Origin: an uncultured Aquincola sp.
GTDB taxonomy: Bacteria > Pseudomonadota > Gammaproteobacteria > Burkholderiales > Burkholderiaceae
Reading direction: 5' to 3'
Assembly (NCBI GenBank): GCA_937883885.1
Contig: CAKZXL010000354.1
Location: 1-12,192, forward strand
Length of the DNA stretch: 12,192 nucleotides
This document shows, piece after piece, positions 1-7,405 of this stretch. Both the position numbers and the translations under genes were made by a program. Numbering within the stretch: the first letter of the stretch is position 1; each line of letters starts with the position of its first letter. The notes beneath the pieces were generated by a model. The model worked only from the letters and a program-made list of their open reading frames with translations. It searched no databases and was not told the DNA's origin.

Positions 1-223
1 CGCCGCCGTGGCCCATGGCCACCACCGGCTCGGCCACCTGGGCGGCCTGGCGCACCACGCGGGCGCGCTGCAGCGCCTGCTCGCGCGCAAAGCGCAGGCG
101 GGTCTCGATGTCGGGCGGGGTGGCCTCGGCGGCTTCGCTCAAGCGTGCGGCCACGCGGCGCGCAAAACGGTCTTGCAGCCGGTCTTGCAACAAATCGTCG
201 GCCAGCAGTGTCGTGTTCGTCAT
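1..223 (-). CDS. DUF3619 family protein, N-terminal part (cut by window edge)
   Basis: Reading leftward from an ATG at 223, the frame stays open to the window edge and gives about 74 residues starting MTNTTLLADDLLQDRLQDRF. It continues with a helical Arg/Ala-rich stretch containing ARLSEAAEATPPDIETRLRF. I recognise this as the start of the DUF3619 family, small betaproteobacterial proteins usually encoded directly after an ECF sigma factor. The gene overlaps the sigma factor stop by four bases (ATGA, 220-223), so translation is probably coupled. Family members commonly have a single membrane segment further on; it would lie outside this window and none is visible here. From context I infer a possible anti-sigma or membrane partner of the sigma factor, but no biochemical role is established to my knowledge. 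Family assignment is fairly sure; function is unknown. Confidence 0.72.
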   Translation of the reverse strand, partial: MTNTTLLADDLLQDRLQDRFARRVAARLSEAAEATPPDIETRLRFAREQALQRARVVRQAAQVAEPVVAMGHGG

Positions 224-795
224 GGTGCGATTCCCTTGGAGCGAAGCGCCTTGGCCAGTGCATGCACTGCCCGCGAGCAATGCGTTTTCACGCTGCCCTC
301 GGAGCAACCCATCACGGAGGCGGTTTCTGCTACATCCAGTTCTTCCCAGTAACGAAGCAGGAAGGCCTCTCGTTGACGCGCCGGCAGCTCCGCGACGTGT
401 GAATCGATGACTTGCAGGATCTGCGCCCGTGAAACGCTGTCGGCGGCGCTTTCGGCGCCCAGCGCGCCGTCGGCGCTTTCCAGCGCTTCCAGCAGATCGA
501 ATTCGCCGCCGCCGCCGTCGTCTTCGGACGATTCGAACGACGAGAGGTTCCGCACCACGGCGTTGCGCACCTTCTGGCGGCGGAACCAGTCCATCGTGGC
601 GTTGGAGAGGATGCGCGGAAACACCAGCGGCAGCTCTTCGGCGGGGCGGTCGGCGTACTTTTCCGCCAGCCGGATCATCGAGTCCTGCACGATGTCGAGC
701 GCCGCATCATCGTCACGCACCGCGTAAACGGTGCGCTTGAAGGCGCGCTTCTCGACGCTTTTCAGGAAGTCGGAGAGTTCTTTGTCGGTGGCCAA
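220..795 (-). CDS. ECF-type RNA polymerase sigma factor (sigma-70 family)
   Basis: A 191-residue alternative sigma factor. Region 2 lies at about residues 10-80 and includes DIVQDSMIRLAEKYADRP followed by NATMDWFRRQKVRN, the typical core-binding and -10 recognition helices. An acidic, glycine-rich linker (SSEDDGGGGEFD) follows. Region 4 at about residues 125-185 has LPARQREAFLLRYWEELDV and a helix-turn-helix ending GCSEGSVKTHCSRAVHAL, which would contact the -35 element. The start is TTG at 793-795. No ATG, GTG or other TTG lies between it and the in-frame TAA 13-14 codons upstream, and the next internal ATG (about residue 40) would delete part of region 2. I see no good Shine-Dalgarno sequence. 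The gene is divergent from ilvI and overlaps the DUF3619 gene downstream. The regulon is not visible from sequence. Confidence 0.88.
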   Translation of the reverse strand: MATDKELSDFLKSVEKRAFKRTVYAVRDDDAALDIVQDSMIRLAEKYADRPAEELPLVFPRILSNATMDWFRRQKVRNAVVRNLSSFESSEDDGGGGEFDLLEALESADGALGAESAADSVSRAQILQVIDSHVAELPARQREAFLLRYWEELDVAETASVMGCSEGSVKTHCSRAVHALAKALRSKGIAP

Positions 796-836
796 GGCTG
801 GGGGTGCGGCGGCTTGCCCCTGGTGCGAGGCGGCGG

Positions 837-845
837 ATTATGGCA
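837..845 (-). promoter_or_regulatory. Putative extended -10 promoter for the sigma factor operon
   Basis: Read on the minus strand, TGC (845-843) precedes the hexamer CATAAT (842-837), five of six matches to TATAAT. Transcription would start near 830, giving a leader of about 35 nt before the TTG start at 795. The expected -35 position (about 865-860) shows no good TTGACA match, consistent with an extended -10 promoter. This is inferred from sequence alone. Confidence 0.45.
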
Positions 846-886
846 CCGGGCCCTGCTCGTCTATCCCCAAAAGGTGGCAAGAGTGA

Positions 887-895
887 TGCCATAAT
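887..895 (+). promoter_or_regulatory. Putative extended -10 promoter for the ilv genes
   Basis: TGC (887-889) precedes CATAAT (890-895), the same extended -10 motif as on the other strand. A start near 902 would give a leader of about 130 nt to the ilvI start at 1034. The expected -35 region (about 867-872) is a poor match. A local palindrome TGGCA-N7-TGCCA (875-891) overlaps the upstream side of the hexamer and could be an operator. Confidence 0.45.
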
Positions 896-1033
896 CCGCG
901 GCTCAGCACATCTTGCCGGGGTGCACGCCGATCTGGCGCGCTTCCCGGGCAGCACAGGCTCCACATCCGCCTCACGAGGGCGCGAAGAGGGGCACCGATG
1001 GTTTTTCGTCAGAGAAAATCGCAAAGGTCAGTC

Positions 1034-2812
1034 ATGGACATCTCCCCCGCCGAAATCAAGCGCGCCGCCTCGGCGCAGCCCACTCCCCCCGCCGCCGCAG
1101 CCGACCCCAACGGGTCCGAGATCCTCGTTCGCTGCCTGCAGGCCGAGGGCGTCAAGTATCTCTGGGGCTACCCCGGCGGTGCCGTCCTCTACATCTACGA
1201 CGCGCTGTACAAGCAAGAGACCATCGAGCACGTGCTCGTGCGCCATGAGCAGGCCGCGGTGCATGCCGCCGACGGTTATGCGCGCGCCACCGGCGACGTG
1301 GGCGTGGCCCTGGTCACTTCGGGCCCCGGCGTCACCAATGCCATCACCGGCATCGCCACGGCGTACATGGACTCCATCCCGATGGTGATCATCACCGGGC
1401 AGGTGCCCACGCCGGCCATCGGCCTCGATGCCTTCCAGGAATGCGACACCGTGGGCATCACCCGGCCCATCGTCAAGCACAACTTCCTGGTCAAGGACGT
1501 GCGCGATCTGGCCGCGACGATCAAGAAGGCCTTCCACATCGCACGCACCGGTCGGCCCGGCCCGGTGGTGGTCGACATCCCCAAGGACGTCTCGCTCAAC
1601 ACCGCGCCCTTCGCCTACCCCGACAAGGTGGAGATGCGCTCGTACAACCCGGTGCGCAAAGGCCATGGCGGCCAGATCCGCAAGGCGGTGCAGCTGCTGC
1701 TGCAGGCCAAGCGGCCCTACATCTACACCGGCGGCGGCGTGATCCTGGGCAATGCCTCGGCCGAGCTGCGTCAACTCACCGCGCTGCTGGGGGCGCCCGT
1801 CACCAACACGCTGATGGGCCTGGGCGCCTCGGCCGCCAGCGATCCGCAGTTCCTGGGCATGCTGGGCATGCACGGCACTTACGAAGCCAACATGACCATG
1901 CAGAACTGCGACGTTCTGCTGGCCGTGGGCGCACGCTTCGACGACCGCGTGATCGGCAACCCCAAGCACTTCGCGTCGGTCGAGCGCAAGATCATCCACG
2001 TCGACATCGACCCCTCGTCGATCTCCAAGCGCGTGCGGGTGGACATCCCCATCGTCGGCGACGTCAAGGACGTGCTGGTCGAGCTGATCGCCCAGATCCG
2101 CGAGGCGCAGAGCAAGCCCGACAACGCGGCGCTGGCCGGCTGGTGGAGCCAGATCAACGAATGGCGCAAGCGCGAGTGCCTGCGCTACAAGCCCAGCAGC
2201 GAGGTCATCAAGCCGCAGTACGTGATCGAGACGCTGTGCGAGCTGACGCGCGACCGCGACACCTACATCACGTCCGACGTCGGCCAGCACCAGATGTGGG
2301 CCGCGCAGTACTTCCGCTTCGAGCAGCCGCGCCGCTGGATCAACTCCGGCGGCCTGGGCACGATGGGCGTGGGCCTGCCGTACGCGATGGGCATCAAGCT
2401 GGCCAAGCCCGACAGCGACGTGTTCTGCGTCACCGGCGAAGGCTCGATCCAGATGTGCATCCAGGAGCTCTCGACCTGCCTGCAGTACAAGACGCCGGTC
2501 AAGATCCTGTCGCTGAACAACCGCTACCTGGGCATGGTGCGCCAGTGGCAGCAGCTGGACTACGGCGGCCGCTACTCGCACAGCTACATGGACGCGCTGC
2601 CCGACTTCGTGAAGCTGGCCGAGGCCTACGGCCACGTCGGCCTGAAGATCGAGCGCCCGGGCGACGTGGAAGGCGCGCTGCGCGAAGCGATGAAGCTCAA
2701 GGACCGCACCGTCTTCCTCGACATCCGCACCGACCCCACCGAAAACGTCTGGCCGATGGTGCAGGCCGGCAAGGGCATCAGCGAGATGCTGCTGGGCTCG
2801 GAAGACCTGTGA
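1034..2812 (+). CDS. ilvI: Acetolactate synthase (acetohydroxyacid synthase) catalytic large subunit
   Basis: A 592-residue ThDP-dependent enzyme that condenses two pyruvates to acetolactate, or pyruvate with 2-ketobutyrate to acetohydroxybutyrate. This is the first common step of valine, leucine and isoleucine synthesis in the cytosol. The N-terminal ThDP domain has [16 protein letters not shown] and the catalytic glutamate E72 in [18 protein letters not shown]. The central domain follows at about 215-350. The C-terminal ThDP/Mg domain has [15 protein letters not shown] followed by SLNNRYLGM; Glu instead of Asp in the usual GDGS motif is normal for betaproteobacterial members. I chose ATG 1034 because AAAGG lies 7-8 nt upstream and the product matches the family N-terminus. 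An in-frame ATG at 998, preceded by GAGGGG, would add 12 residues ([12 protein letters not shown]) and cannot be excluded. The gene could equally be called ilvB. Confidence 0.96.
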   Translation: MDISPAEIKRAASAQPTPPAAAADPNGSEILVRCLQAEGVKYLWGYPGGAVLYIYDALYKQETIEHVLVRHEQAAVHAADGYARATGDVGVALVTSGPGVTNAITGIATAYMDSIPMVIITGQVPTPAIGLDAFQECDTVGITRPIVKHNFLVKDVRDLAATIKKAFHIARTGRPGPVVVDIPKDVSLNTAPFAYPDKVEMRSYNPVRKGHGGQIRKAVQLLLQAKRPYIYTGGGVILGNASAELRQLTALLGAPVTNTLMGLGASAASDPQFLGMLGMHGTYEANMTMQNCDVLLAVGARFDDRVIGNPKHFASVERKIIHVDIDPSSISKRVRVDIPIVGDVKDVLVELIAQIREAQSKPDNAALAGWWSQINEWRKRECLRYKPSSEVIKPQYVIETLCELTRDRDTYITSDVGQHQMWAAQYFRFEQPRRWINSGGLGTMGVGLPYAMGIKLAKPDSDVFCVTGEGSIQMCIQELSTCLQYKTPVKILSLNNRYLGMVRQWQQLDYGGRYSHSYMDALPDFVKLAEAYGHVGLKIERPGDVEGALREAMKLKDRTVFLDIRTDPTENVWPMVQAGKGISEMLLGSEDL

Positions 2813-2833
2813 GCAACTGAAGGCGGCTGACAA

Positions 2834-2880
2834 GCCCGGTGAGGGCGGCTGGCGTTACCGCGCCACCGCAGCCACCGGGC
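2834..2880 (+). other. Strong GC-rich hairpin in the ilvI-ilvH gap
   Basis: GCCCGGTG (2834-2841) is exactly complementary to CACCGGGC (2873-2880). Inside this 8-bp stem, GCGG (2845-2848) can pair with CCGC (2866-2869) and TGGCG (2850-2854) with CGCCA (2861-2865), leaving a 6-nt loop. No T-run follows, so it is not a standard intrinsic terminator. It sits in an unusually long 182-bp space between two subunit genes that are normally close. It may be an mRNA processing or stability element. Nothing else recognisable is seen in 2881-2994. Confidence 0.5.
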
Positions 2881-2994
2881 GACAGGCGGCCTGCAAGCTC
2901 ACGGCTTCAAGCACCTTTTCTTCAACCTCGAACAGCGTGGCCAAGGGCCGTCGGTTACCGCCGCCGGTTTGAAGAGCGCGCAGGACGAATCCTC

Positions 2995-3486
2995 ATGAAA
3001 CACGTCATTGCCCTGTTGCTCGAAAACGAGCCGGGTGCCCTCTCGCGCGTGGTGGCTCTGTTTTCCGCCCGCGGCTACAACATCGAGAGCCTCACGGTCG
3101 CCCCGACCGAAGATGCTTCGCTGTCGCGCATGACCATCGTCACCAGCGGCAGCGACGAGGTGATCGAGCAGATCACCAAGCACCTGAACCGCCTGATCGA
3201 AGTGGTCAAGGTGGTCGACCTGACCGAAGGCGCCTTCACCGAGCGCGAGCTGATGCTCATCAAGGTGCGCGCCGTCGGCAAGGAGCGCGAAGAGATGAAG
3301 CGCATGGCCGACATCTTCCGGGGTCGCATCATCGACGTCACCGAGAAGAGCTACACCATCGAGCTGACCGGCGACGCCGGCAAGCTGGACGCCTTCATCG
3401 AGGCGATCGACCGCACGGCCATTCTGGAAACCGTGCGCACCGGCACCAGCGGCATTGGCCGCGGCGAACGGATTCTGCGCGTTTAA
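2995..3486 (+). CDS. ilvH: Acetolactate synthase small (regulatory) subunit
   Basis: A 163-residue regulatory subunit that activates the IlvI catalytic subunit and normally confers feedback inhibition by valine. The N-terminal ACT domain, about residues 2-76, begins MKHVIALLLENEPGALSRVV and contains FSARGYNIESLTV, the ligand-binding glycine loop of the family. The C-terminal ACT-like domain, about 80-160, contains ELMLIKVRA, IFRGRIIDVTEKSYTIELTG and ends in GRGERILRV. Length matches the IlvH/IlvN family. ATG 2995 is preceded by AGGA-type purines about 8-9 nt upstream and matches the conserved family start. An in-frame extension upstream to 2839 looks non-coding because it runs through the hairpin and has no family resemblance. 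ilvC follows 27 bp later, so co-transcription with ilvC is likely. Confidence 0.96.
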   Translation: MKHVIALLLENEPGALSRVVALFSARGYNIESLTVAPTEDASLSRMTIVTSGSDEVIEQITKHLNRLIEVVKVVDLTEGAFTERELMLIKVRAVGKEREEMKRMADIFRGRIIDVTEKSYTIELTGDAGKLDAFIEAIDRTAILETVRTGTSGIGRGERILRV

Positions 3487-4530
<1,044 letters not shown>

Positions 4531-4546
4531 TCCATTTGCCAGTCAC

Positions 4547-4593
4547 GGGCCGCGGCGGCCCGGGCCCTGCGGGGCCTGGGTTCCGCGGCCTTT
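4547..4593 (+). terminator. Putative Rho-independent terminator after ilvC
   Basis: GGCCGCGG (4548-4555) pairs with CCGCGGCC (4583-4590). A second inner stem forms between CCCGGGCCC (4559-4567) and GGGGCCTGGG (4571-4580), with a G-U pair and a tight loop. Only three T residues (4591-4593) follow. The stem is very strong but the U-tract is short, so termination may be partial. It separates the ilv genes from pssA. Confidence 0.6.
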
Positions 4594-4618
4594 GCACGTG
4601 GGTGCCATGGGCGCGGGG

Positions 4619-4624
4619 TATGCT
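4619..4624 (+). promoter_or_regulatory. Possible -10 element for pssA
   Basis: TATGCT lies 6 bp before the ATG chosen for pssA, so the transcript would begin at or next to the start codon. TTGCAC (4592-4597) lies upstream but with 21 bp spacing, longer than usual. The call rests mainly on the absence of a Shine-Dalgarno sequence before the ATG and is tentative. Confidence 0.3.
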
Positions 4625-4630
4625 TTGAAC

Positions 4631-5461
4631 ATGAATGATCAGAACGATTTGCAGGCCTCACAGGAGCCCGAGGACCTGCGCGACCGGCCCCGCCGCAAGG
4701 GCATCTACATCCTGCCCAACCTGTTCACGCTGGCTGCCTTGTTCGGCGGTTTTTATGCAGTGGTGATGGCGATGAACGGCCGCTTCGAGCAGGCCGCCAT
4801 CGGCATCTTCATGGCCGCGGTGCTGGACAGCCTGGACGGCCGCGTGGCCCGCATGACCAACACGCAAAGCGCCTTCGGCGAGCAGATGGACAGCCTGTCC
4901 GACATGGTGAGCTTCGGCGCCGCGCCGGCGCTGATCACCTACGAATGGGCGCTCAAGGGCCTGGGCAAGGCCGGCTGGCTCGCCGCCTTCGTGTACTGCG
5001 CCTGCGCTGCGCTGCGGCTGGCGCGCTTCAACACCAACATCGGCGTGGTCGACAAGCGCTACTTCCAGGGCCTGCCCAGCCCGGCGGCCGCAGCGTTGAT
5101 CATCGGCTTCATCTGGGTGATGGACGACATGGGCTTTCGCGACGCCTATGCGCTGCACTGGCTGGCCTGGTCAGCCTTTGGTGCCACGCTGTACGCGGGC
5201 CTGACGATGGTGACCAACGTGCCGTTTTACAGCTTCAAGGACGTGAGCCTGAAGCGCTCGGTGCCGTTCATCGTCACCGTGCTGATCGCGCTGGGCATTG
5301 CGGTGATCACCATCCACCCGCCCATCGTGCTGTTCGCGCTGTTCTGCGTGTACGGGCTGTCGGGCTACGGCGTCTACATCTACCGCAAGATGAAGGGCCG
5401 GCCGGTGAGCGTGATCGCCACGTCCACCGATGAGCCGGACGAACAAGGCCTTCATCGCTAG
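4631..5461 (+). CDS. pssA: CDP-diacylglycerol--serine O-phosphatidyltransferase
   Basis: A 276-residue integral membrane enzyme that makes phosphatidylserine from CDP-diacylglycerol and serine, the committed step to phosphatidylethanolamine. It has the full CDP-alcohol phosphatidyltransferase signature: D66-x2-D69-G70-x2-A73-R74-x8-G83-x3-D87-x3-D91, read from DSLDGRVARMTNTQSAFGEQ onward. Several hydrophobic helices are visible, including LFTLAALFGGFYAVVMAM, AALIIGFIWVM, VPFIVTVLIALGIAVI and PIVLFALFCVYGLSGYGVYI. This is the multi-span PssA type, not the soluble E. coli type. The ATG at 4631 gives the expected charged, soluble N-terminus MNDQNDLQAS. Alternative in-frame starts are ATG 4607 and TTG 4592, and none has a convincing ribosome site. 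Many relatives have psd next to this gene; here it is absent. leuA follows after a regulatory leader. Confidence 0.94.
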   Translation: MNDQNDLQASQEPEDLRDRPRRKGIYILPNLFTLAALFGGFYAVVMAMNGRFEQAAIGIFMAAVLDSLDGRVARMTNTQSAFGEQMDSLSDMVSFGAAPALITYEWALKGLGKAGWLAAFVYCACAALRLARFNTNIGVVDKRYFQGLPSPAAAALIIGFIWVMDDMGFRDAYALHWLAWSAFGATLYAGLTMVTNVPFYSFKDVSLKRSVPFIVTVLIALGIAVITIHPPIVLFALFCVYGLSGYGVYIYRKMKGRPVSVIATSTDEPDEQGLHR

Positions 5462-5482
5462 CAGGCATCCCCCGATGGGGTG

Positions 5483-5488
5483 TATATT
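5483..5488 (+). promoter_or_regulatory. Putative -10 element of the leuA promoter
   Basis: TATATT, preceded directly by TG, is located so that transcription would start near 5495. That is at the edge of the leader-peptide ATG (5496). No clear -35 match is seen around 5460-5466. Readthrough from pssA is also possible because I see no terminator between pssA and this point. Confidence 0.4.
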
Positions 5489-5495
5489 CGTGGTC

Positions 5496-5552
5496 ATGTC
5501 GTTCCGTACCGCAACCTTCTCGCTGCTACTAGGCGTGCCCCAGGCGCGCTGA
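5496..5552 (+). CDS. leuL: leu operon leader (attenuator) peptide
   Basis: An 18-codon open frame, MSFRTATFSLLLGVPQAR, ends at TGA 5550-5552 and lies 117 bp before leuA. It contains three successive leucine codons, CTG CTA CTA (5523-5531). CTA is a rare choice in this GC-rich sequence, and in the neighbouring genes I noticed no other in-frame CTA leucine codon, though I did not count exhaustively. The peptide would act as a sensor of charged leucyl-tRNA: ribosomes stall at the leucine run when leucine is scarce. It has no obvious Shine-Dalgarno sequence and may be read from a nearly leaderless transcript. No sequence similarity to the E. coli leader is claimed; the assignment rests on position, codon content and the RNA stems downstream. 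Confidence 0.72.
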   Translation: MSFRTATFSLLLGVPQAR

Positions 5553-5631
5553 ACGATCTCGTCCCGAATTTTTTCAAGTTCCCTCCGGATCAACGGCCCG
5601 CCAAGCGCAACGCAGCGGGCCGTTTGCTTTT
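5498..5631 (+). promoter_or_regulatory. Leucine-responsive transcription attenuator upstream of leuA
   Basis: Mutually exclusive stems can be drawn. Region 1 (5498-5504, GTCGTTC) pairs with 5551-5557 (GAACGAT). Region 2 (5543-5551, GGCGCGCTG) pairs with 5594-5602 with one mismatch and one G-U. After a small internal loop, 5555-5559 pairs with 5587-5591, giving an antiterminator of about 13 pairs. Region 3 (5592-5601) otherwise pairs with region 4 (5615-5624) to form the terminator. The last Leu codon is 11 nt before region 2, so a stalled ribosome leaves region 2 free. A ribosome at the stop codon would cover it. The pairings were found by eye; energies were not computed. Confidence 0.65.
5592..5631 (+). 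terminator. Intrinsic terminator of the leu attenuator
   Basis: AACGGCCCGC (5592-5601) and GCGGGCCGTT (5615-5624) form a perfect 10-bp stem with a 13-nt loop that can itself close with GCG/CGC. It is followed by TGCTTTT (5625-5631). It lies 38 bp before the leuA start, downstream of the leucine-rich leader peptide, as expected for an attenuator. Confidence 0.82.
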
Positions 5632-5669
5632 GGGAAATCCGGCTGCGTTCAACACCTCGAGAGACCACC

Positions 5670-7355
5670 ATGTCGATGTTGAAGAACCCTGCAGCCAAGT
5701 ACCGCCCCGCCACCCAGATCCAACTGGCCGACCGCCGGTGGCCCAATGCCGTGATCGACAAGCCGCCAGTGTGGTGCAGCGTCGACTTGCGCGACGGCAA
5801 CCAGGCGCTGATCGAGCCGATGGACCCGGCCCGCAAGCTGCGCATGTTCGAGCAGCTGGTGCGCATCGGCTTCAAGGAAATCGAGGTGGGCTTCCCGTCC
5901 GCCTCGCAGGCCGACTTCGATTTCGTGCGCCTGCTGATCGAGCGCAAACTGGTGCCCGACGACGTCACCATCCAGGTGCTCACGCAGGCGCGTGACCACC
6001 TCATCACCCGCACCTTCGAGTCGCTGGTGGGCGCCAAGCGGGTGATCGTGCACCTGTACAACGCCACCGCACCGGTGATGCGCCGCGTGGTACTGGGCCT
6101 GGACGAAGACGGTGTGGTGGACCTGGCCGTGCGCCATGCACGCATGATCCGCGAATGCGCCGAGCGCCAGCCCGGAACGGCCTGGACCTTCGAGTACTCG
6201 CCCGAGATGTTCTCGAACACCGAGCTGCCGTTCGCCAAGCGCATCGTCGATGCGGTGGCCGCCGAATGGCGCGCCACGGCCGCCCAACCCTGCATCATCA
6301 ACCTGCCGTCCACGGTGGAATGCTGCACGCCCAATGTGTTCGCCGACATGGTGGAGTGGATGCACCGCCACCTCGAGCGGCGCGAGGGCATCGTGATGTC
6401 GATCCACCCGCACAACGACCGCGGCACCGGCACGGCCGCGGCGGAACTGGCCTTGATGGCCGGCGCCGACCGTCTGGAAGGCTGCCTCTTCGGCAATGGT
6501 GAGCGCACCGGCAACCTCGACATCGTGAACGTGGCGCTCAACCTCTACACCCAGGGCGTGGCGCCGAACCTCGACTTCAGCGACATCGACGAGATCCGCC
6601 GCACCGTGGAGCACTGCAACCAGTTGCCCGTGCATCCGCGCCACCCGTATGTGGGCGATCTTGTCTATACAAGCTTCTCCGGCTCGCACCAGGACGCGAT
6701 CAAGAAGGCGTTCGCGGCGCGCCAGGAAGGCGACATCTGGGAGATGCCCTACCTGCCCATCGACCCGATGGACCTGGGCCGCAGCTACGAGGCGGTGATC
6801 CGCGTCAACAGCCAGTCGGGCAAGGGCGGCATCGCCTATCTGCTCGAGAACGAGTACGGCCTCGAACTGCCGCGCCGCCTGCAGATCGACTTCAGCCGCG
6901 TGGTGCAGCAGGTGATGGACACCGAAGGCAAGGAGCTGAACGCGGCCGACCTGTGGTCGATCTTCGAGCGTGAATACGGCGTGGCCGAAGCGCACATCGG
7001 CCATGTGCAGATCACCGAAGAAGACGACGGCCGCGTGACGGTGAAGGCCGACGTGCAGCACGGCGGCCGCAGCCACCGGCTGCACGGGCAGGGCAATGGC
7101 CCGGTGGACGCTTTCGTCAACGGGTTGCGTGCGCTCGGCGGCGCCGACGTGGAAGTGCTGGACTACCATCAGCACGCGATCGGCGGCGGTGCCCAGGCCC
7201 GCGCGGCGGCCTACCTGGAATTGCGCATCGCAGGCGCCACGCGGTTCGGCGTTGGCATCGATGCCAACACCAGCACCGCGTCGATGAAGGCAGTGCTCGG
7301 TGGCCTGTTGCGCGCCGGTCGCTTCCAGCCGCAGGCCGACACTGCCACCGCCTGA
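5670..7355 (+). CDS. leuA: 2-isopropylmalate synthase, long form
   Basis: A 561-residue cytosolic enzyme that condenses 2-ketoisovalerate with acetyl-CoA, the first committed step of leucine synthesis. The catalytic TIM barrel (about 30-310) begins with [13 protein letters not shown]. The predicted divalent-metal ligands are D42, H246 and H248 in [11 protein letters not shown], and N282 in GNGERTGN, aligned with those known in the Mycobacterium enzyme. Subdomains span about 320-430. The C-terminal leucine-binding regulatory domain (about 440-550) contains [15 protein letters not shown] and ends with a [13 protein letters not shown] segment. This is the long LeuA class, distinct from the roughly 515-residue class encoded next door. 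ATG 5670 has GAGAG about 6-7 nt upstream; ATG 5676 is an in-frame alternative. Expression is probably controlled by the attenuator immediately upstream, and leucine feedback is expected from the intact regulatory domain. Confidence 0.96.
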   Translation: MSMLKNPAAKYRPATQIQLADRRWPNAVIDKPPVWCSVDLRDGNQALIEPMDPARKLRMFEQLVRIGFKEIEVGFPSASQADFDFVRLLIERKLVPDDVTIQVLTQARDHLITRTFESLVGAKRVIVHLYNATAPVMRRVVLGLDEDGVVDLAVRHARMIRECAERQPGTAWTFEYSPEMFSNTELPFAKRIVDAVAAEWRATAAQPCIINLPSTVECCTPNVFADMVEWMHRHLERREGIVMSIHPHNDRGTGTAAAELALMAGADRLEGCLFGNGERTGNLDIVNVALNLYTQGVAPNLDFSDIDEIRRTVEHCNQLPVHPRHPYVGDLVYTSFSGSHQDAIKKAFAARQEGDIWEMPYLPIDPMDLGRSYEAVIRVNSQSGKGGIAYLLENEYGLELPRRLQIDFSRVVQQVMDTEGKELNAADLWSIFEREYGVAEAHIGHVQITEEDDGRVTVKADVQHGGRSHRLHGQGNGPVDAFVNGLRALGGADVEVLDYHQHAIGGGAQARAAAYLELRIAGATRFGVGIDANTSTASMKAVLGGLLRAGRFQPQADTATA

Positions 7356-7405
7356 CCGGCACGCCGCCCGCCCCGACACATCCCAGGCAACCCGAGGAGA
7401 ACAAC

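Larger units (their letters stand above)
833..899. repeat. Perfect 13-bp inverted repeat across the divergent promoter region
   Basis: GCGGATTATGGCA at 833-845 and TGCCATAATCCGC at 887-899 are exact reverse complements separated by 41 bp. They lie between the divergent sigma factor and ilvI genes. Each arm contains, in the orientation of the gene it faces, TGC followed by CATAAT, which resembles an extended -10 promoter. The repeat could be two back-to-back promoters, two half-sites for one regulator, or both. There is no T-run and the spacer is long, so a terminator is unlikely. Confidence 0.75.

Noticed and set aside
998..1033. Upstream ATG 998 as the ilvI start
   Set aside because: A fair ribosome site exists (GAGGGG), but the extra 12 residues do not fit the family N-terminus as well as ATG 1034; kept as an alternative only.
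896..1033. Possible attenuator leader peptide or riboswitch upstream of ilvI
   Set aside because: No short ORF rich in Ile, Val or Leu codons, no terminator stem with T-run, and no riboswitch core that I could recognise.
1028..2833. 601-codon open frame on the minus strand across ilvI
   Set aside because: It mirrors ilvI codons exactly in high-GC DNA, is His/Val/Ala/Asp-rich and resembles no protein family; ilvI on the other strand is certain.
5469..5480. Small CCCC/GGGG hairpin after pssA as a terminator
   Set aside because: Only four base pairs and no T-run; it overlaps the probable leuA promoter.
5480..5995. Open frame starting in the leu leader and running into leuA out of frame
   Set aside because: It has no family resemblance beyond the leader and becomes Arg/Pro-rich once inside leuA; the 18-codon leader in another frame has the Leu run and the attenuator context.
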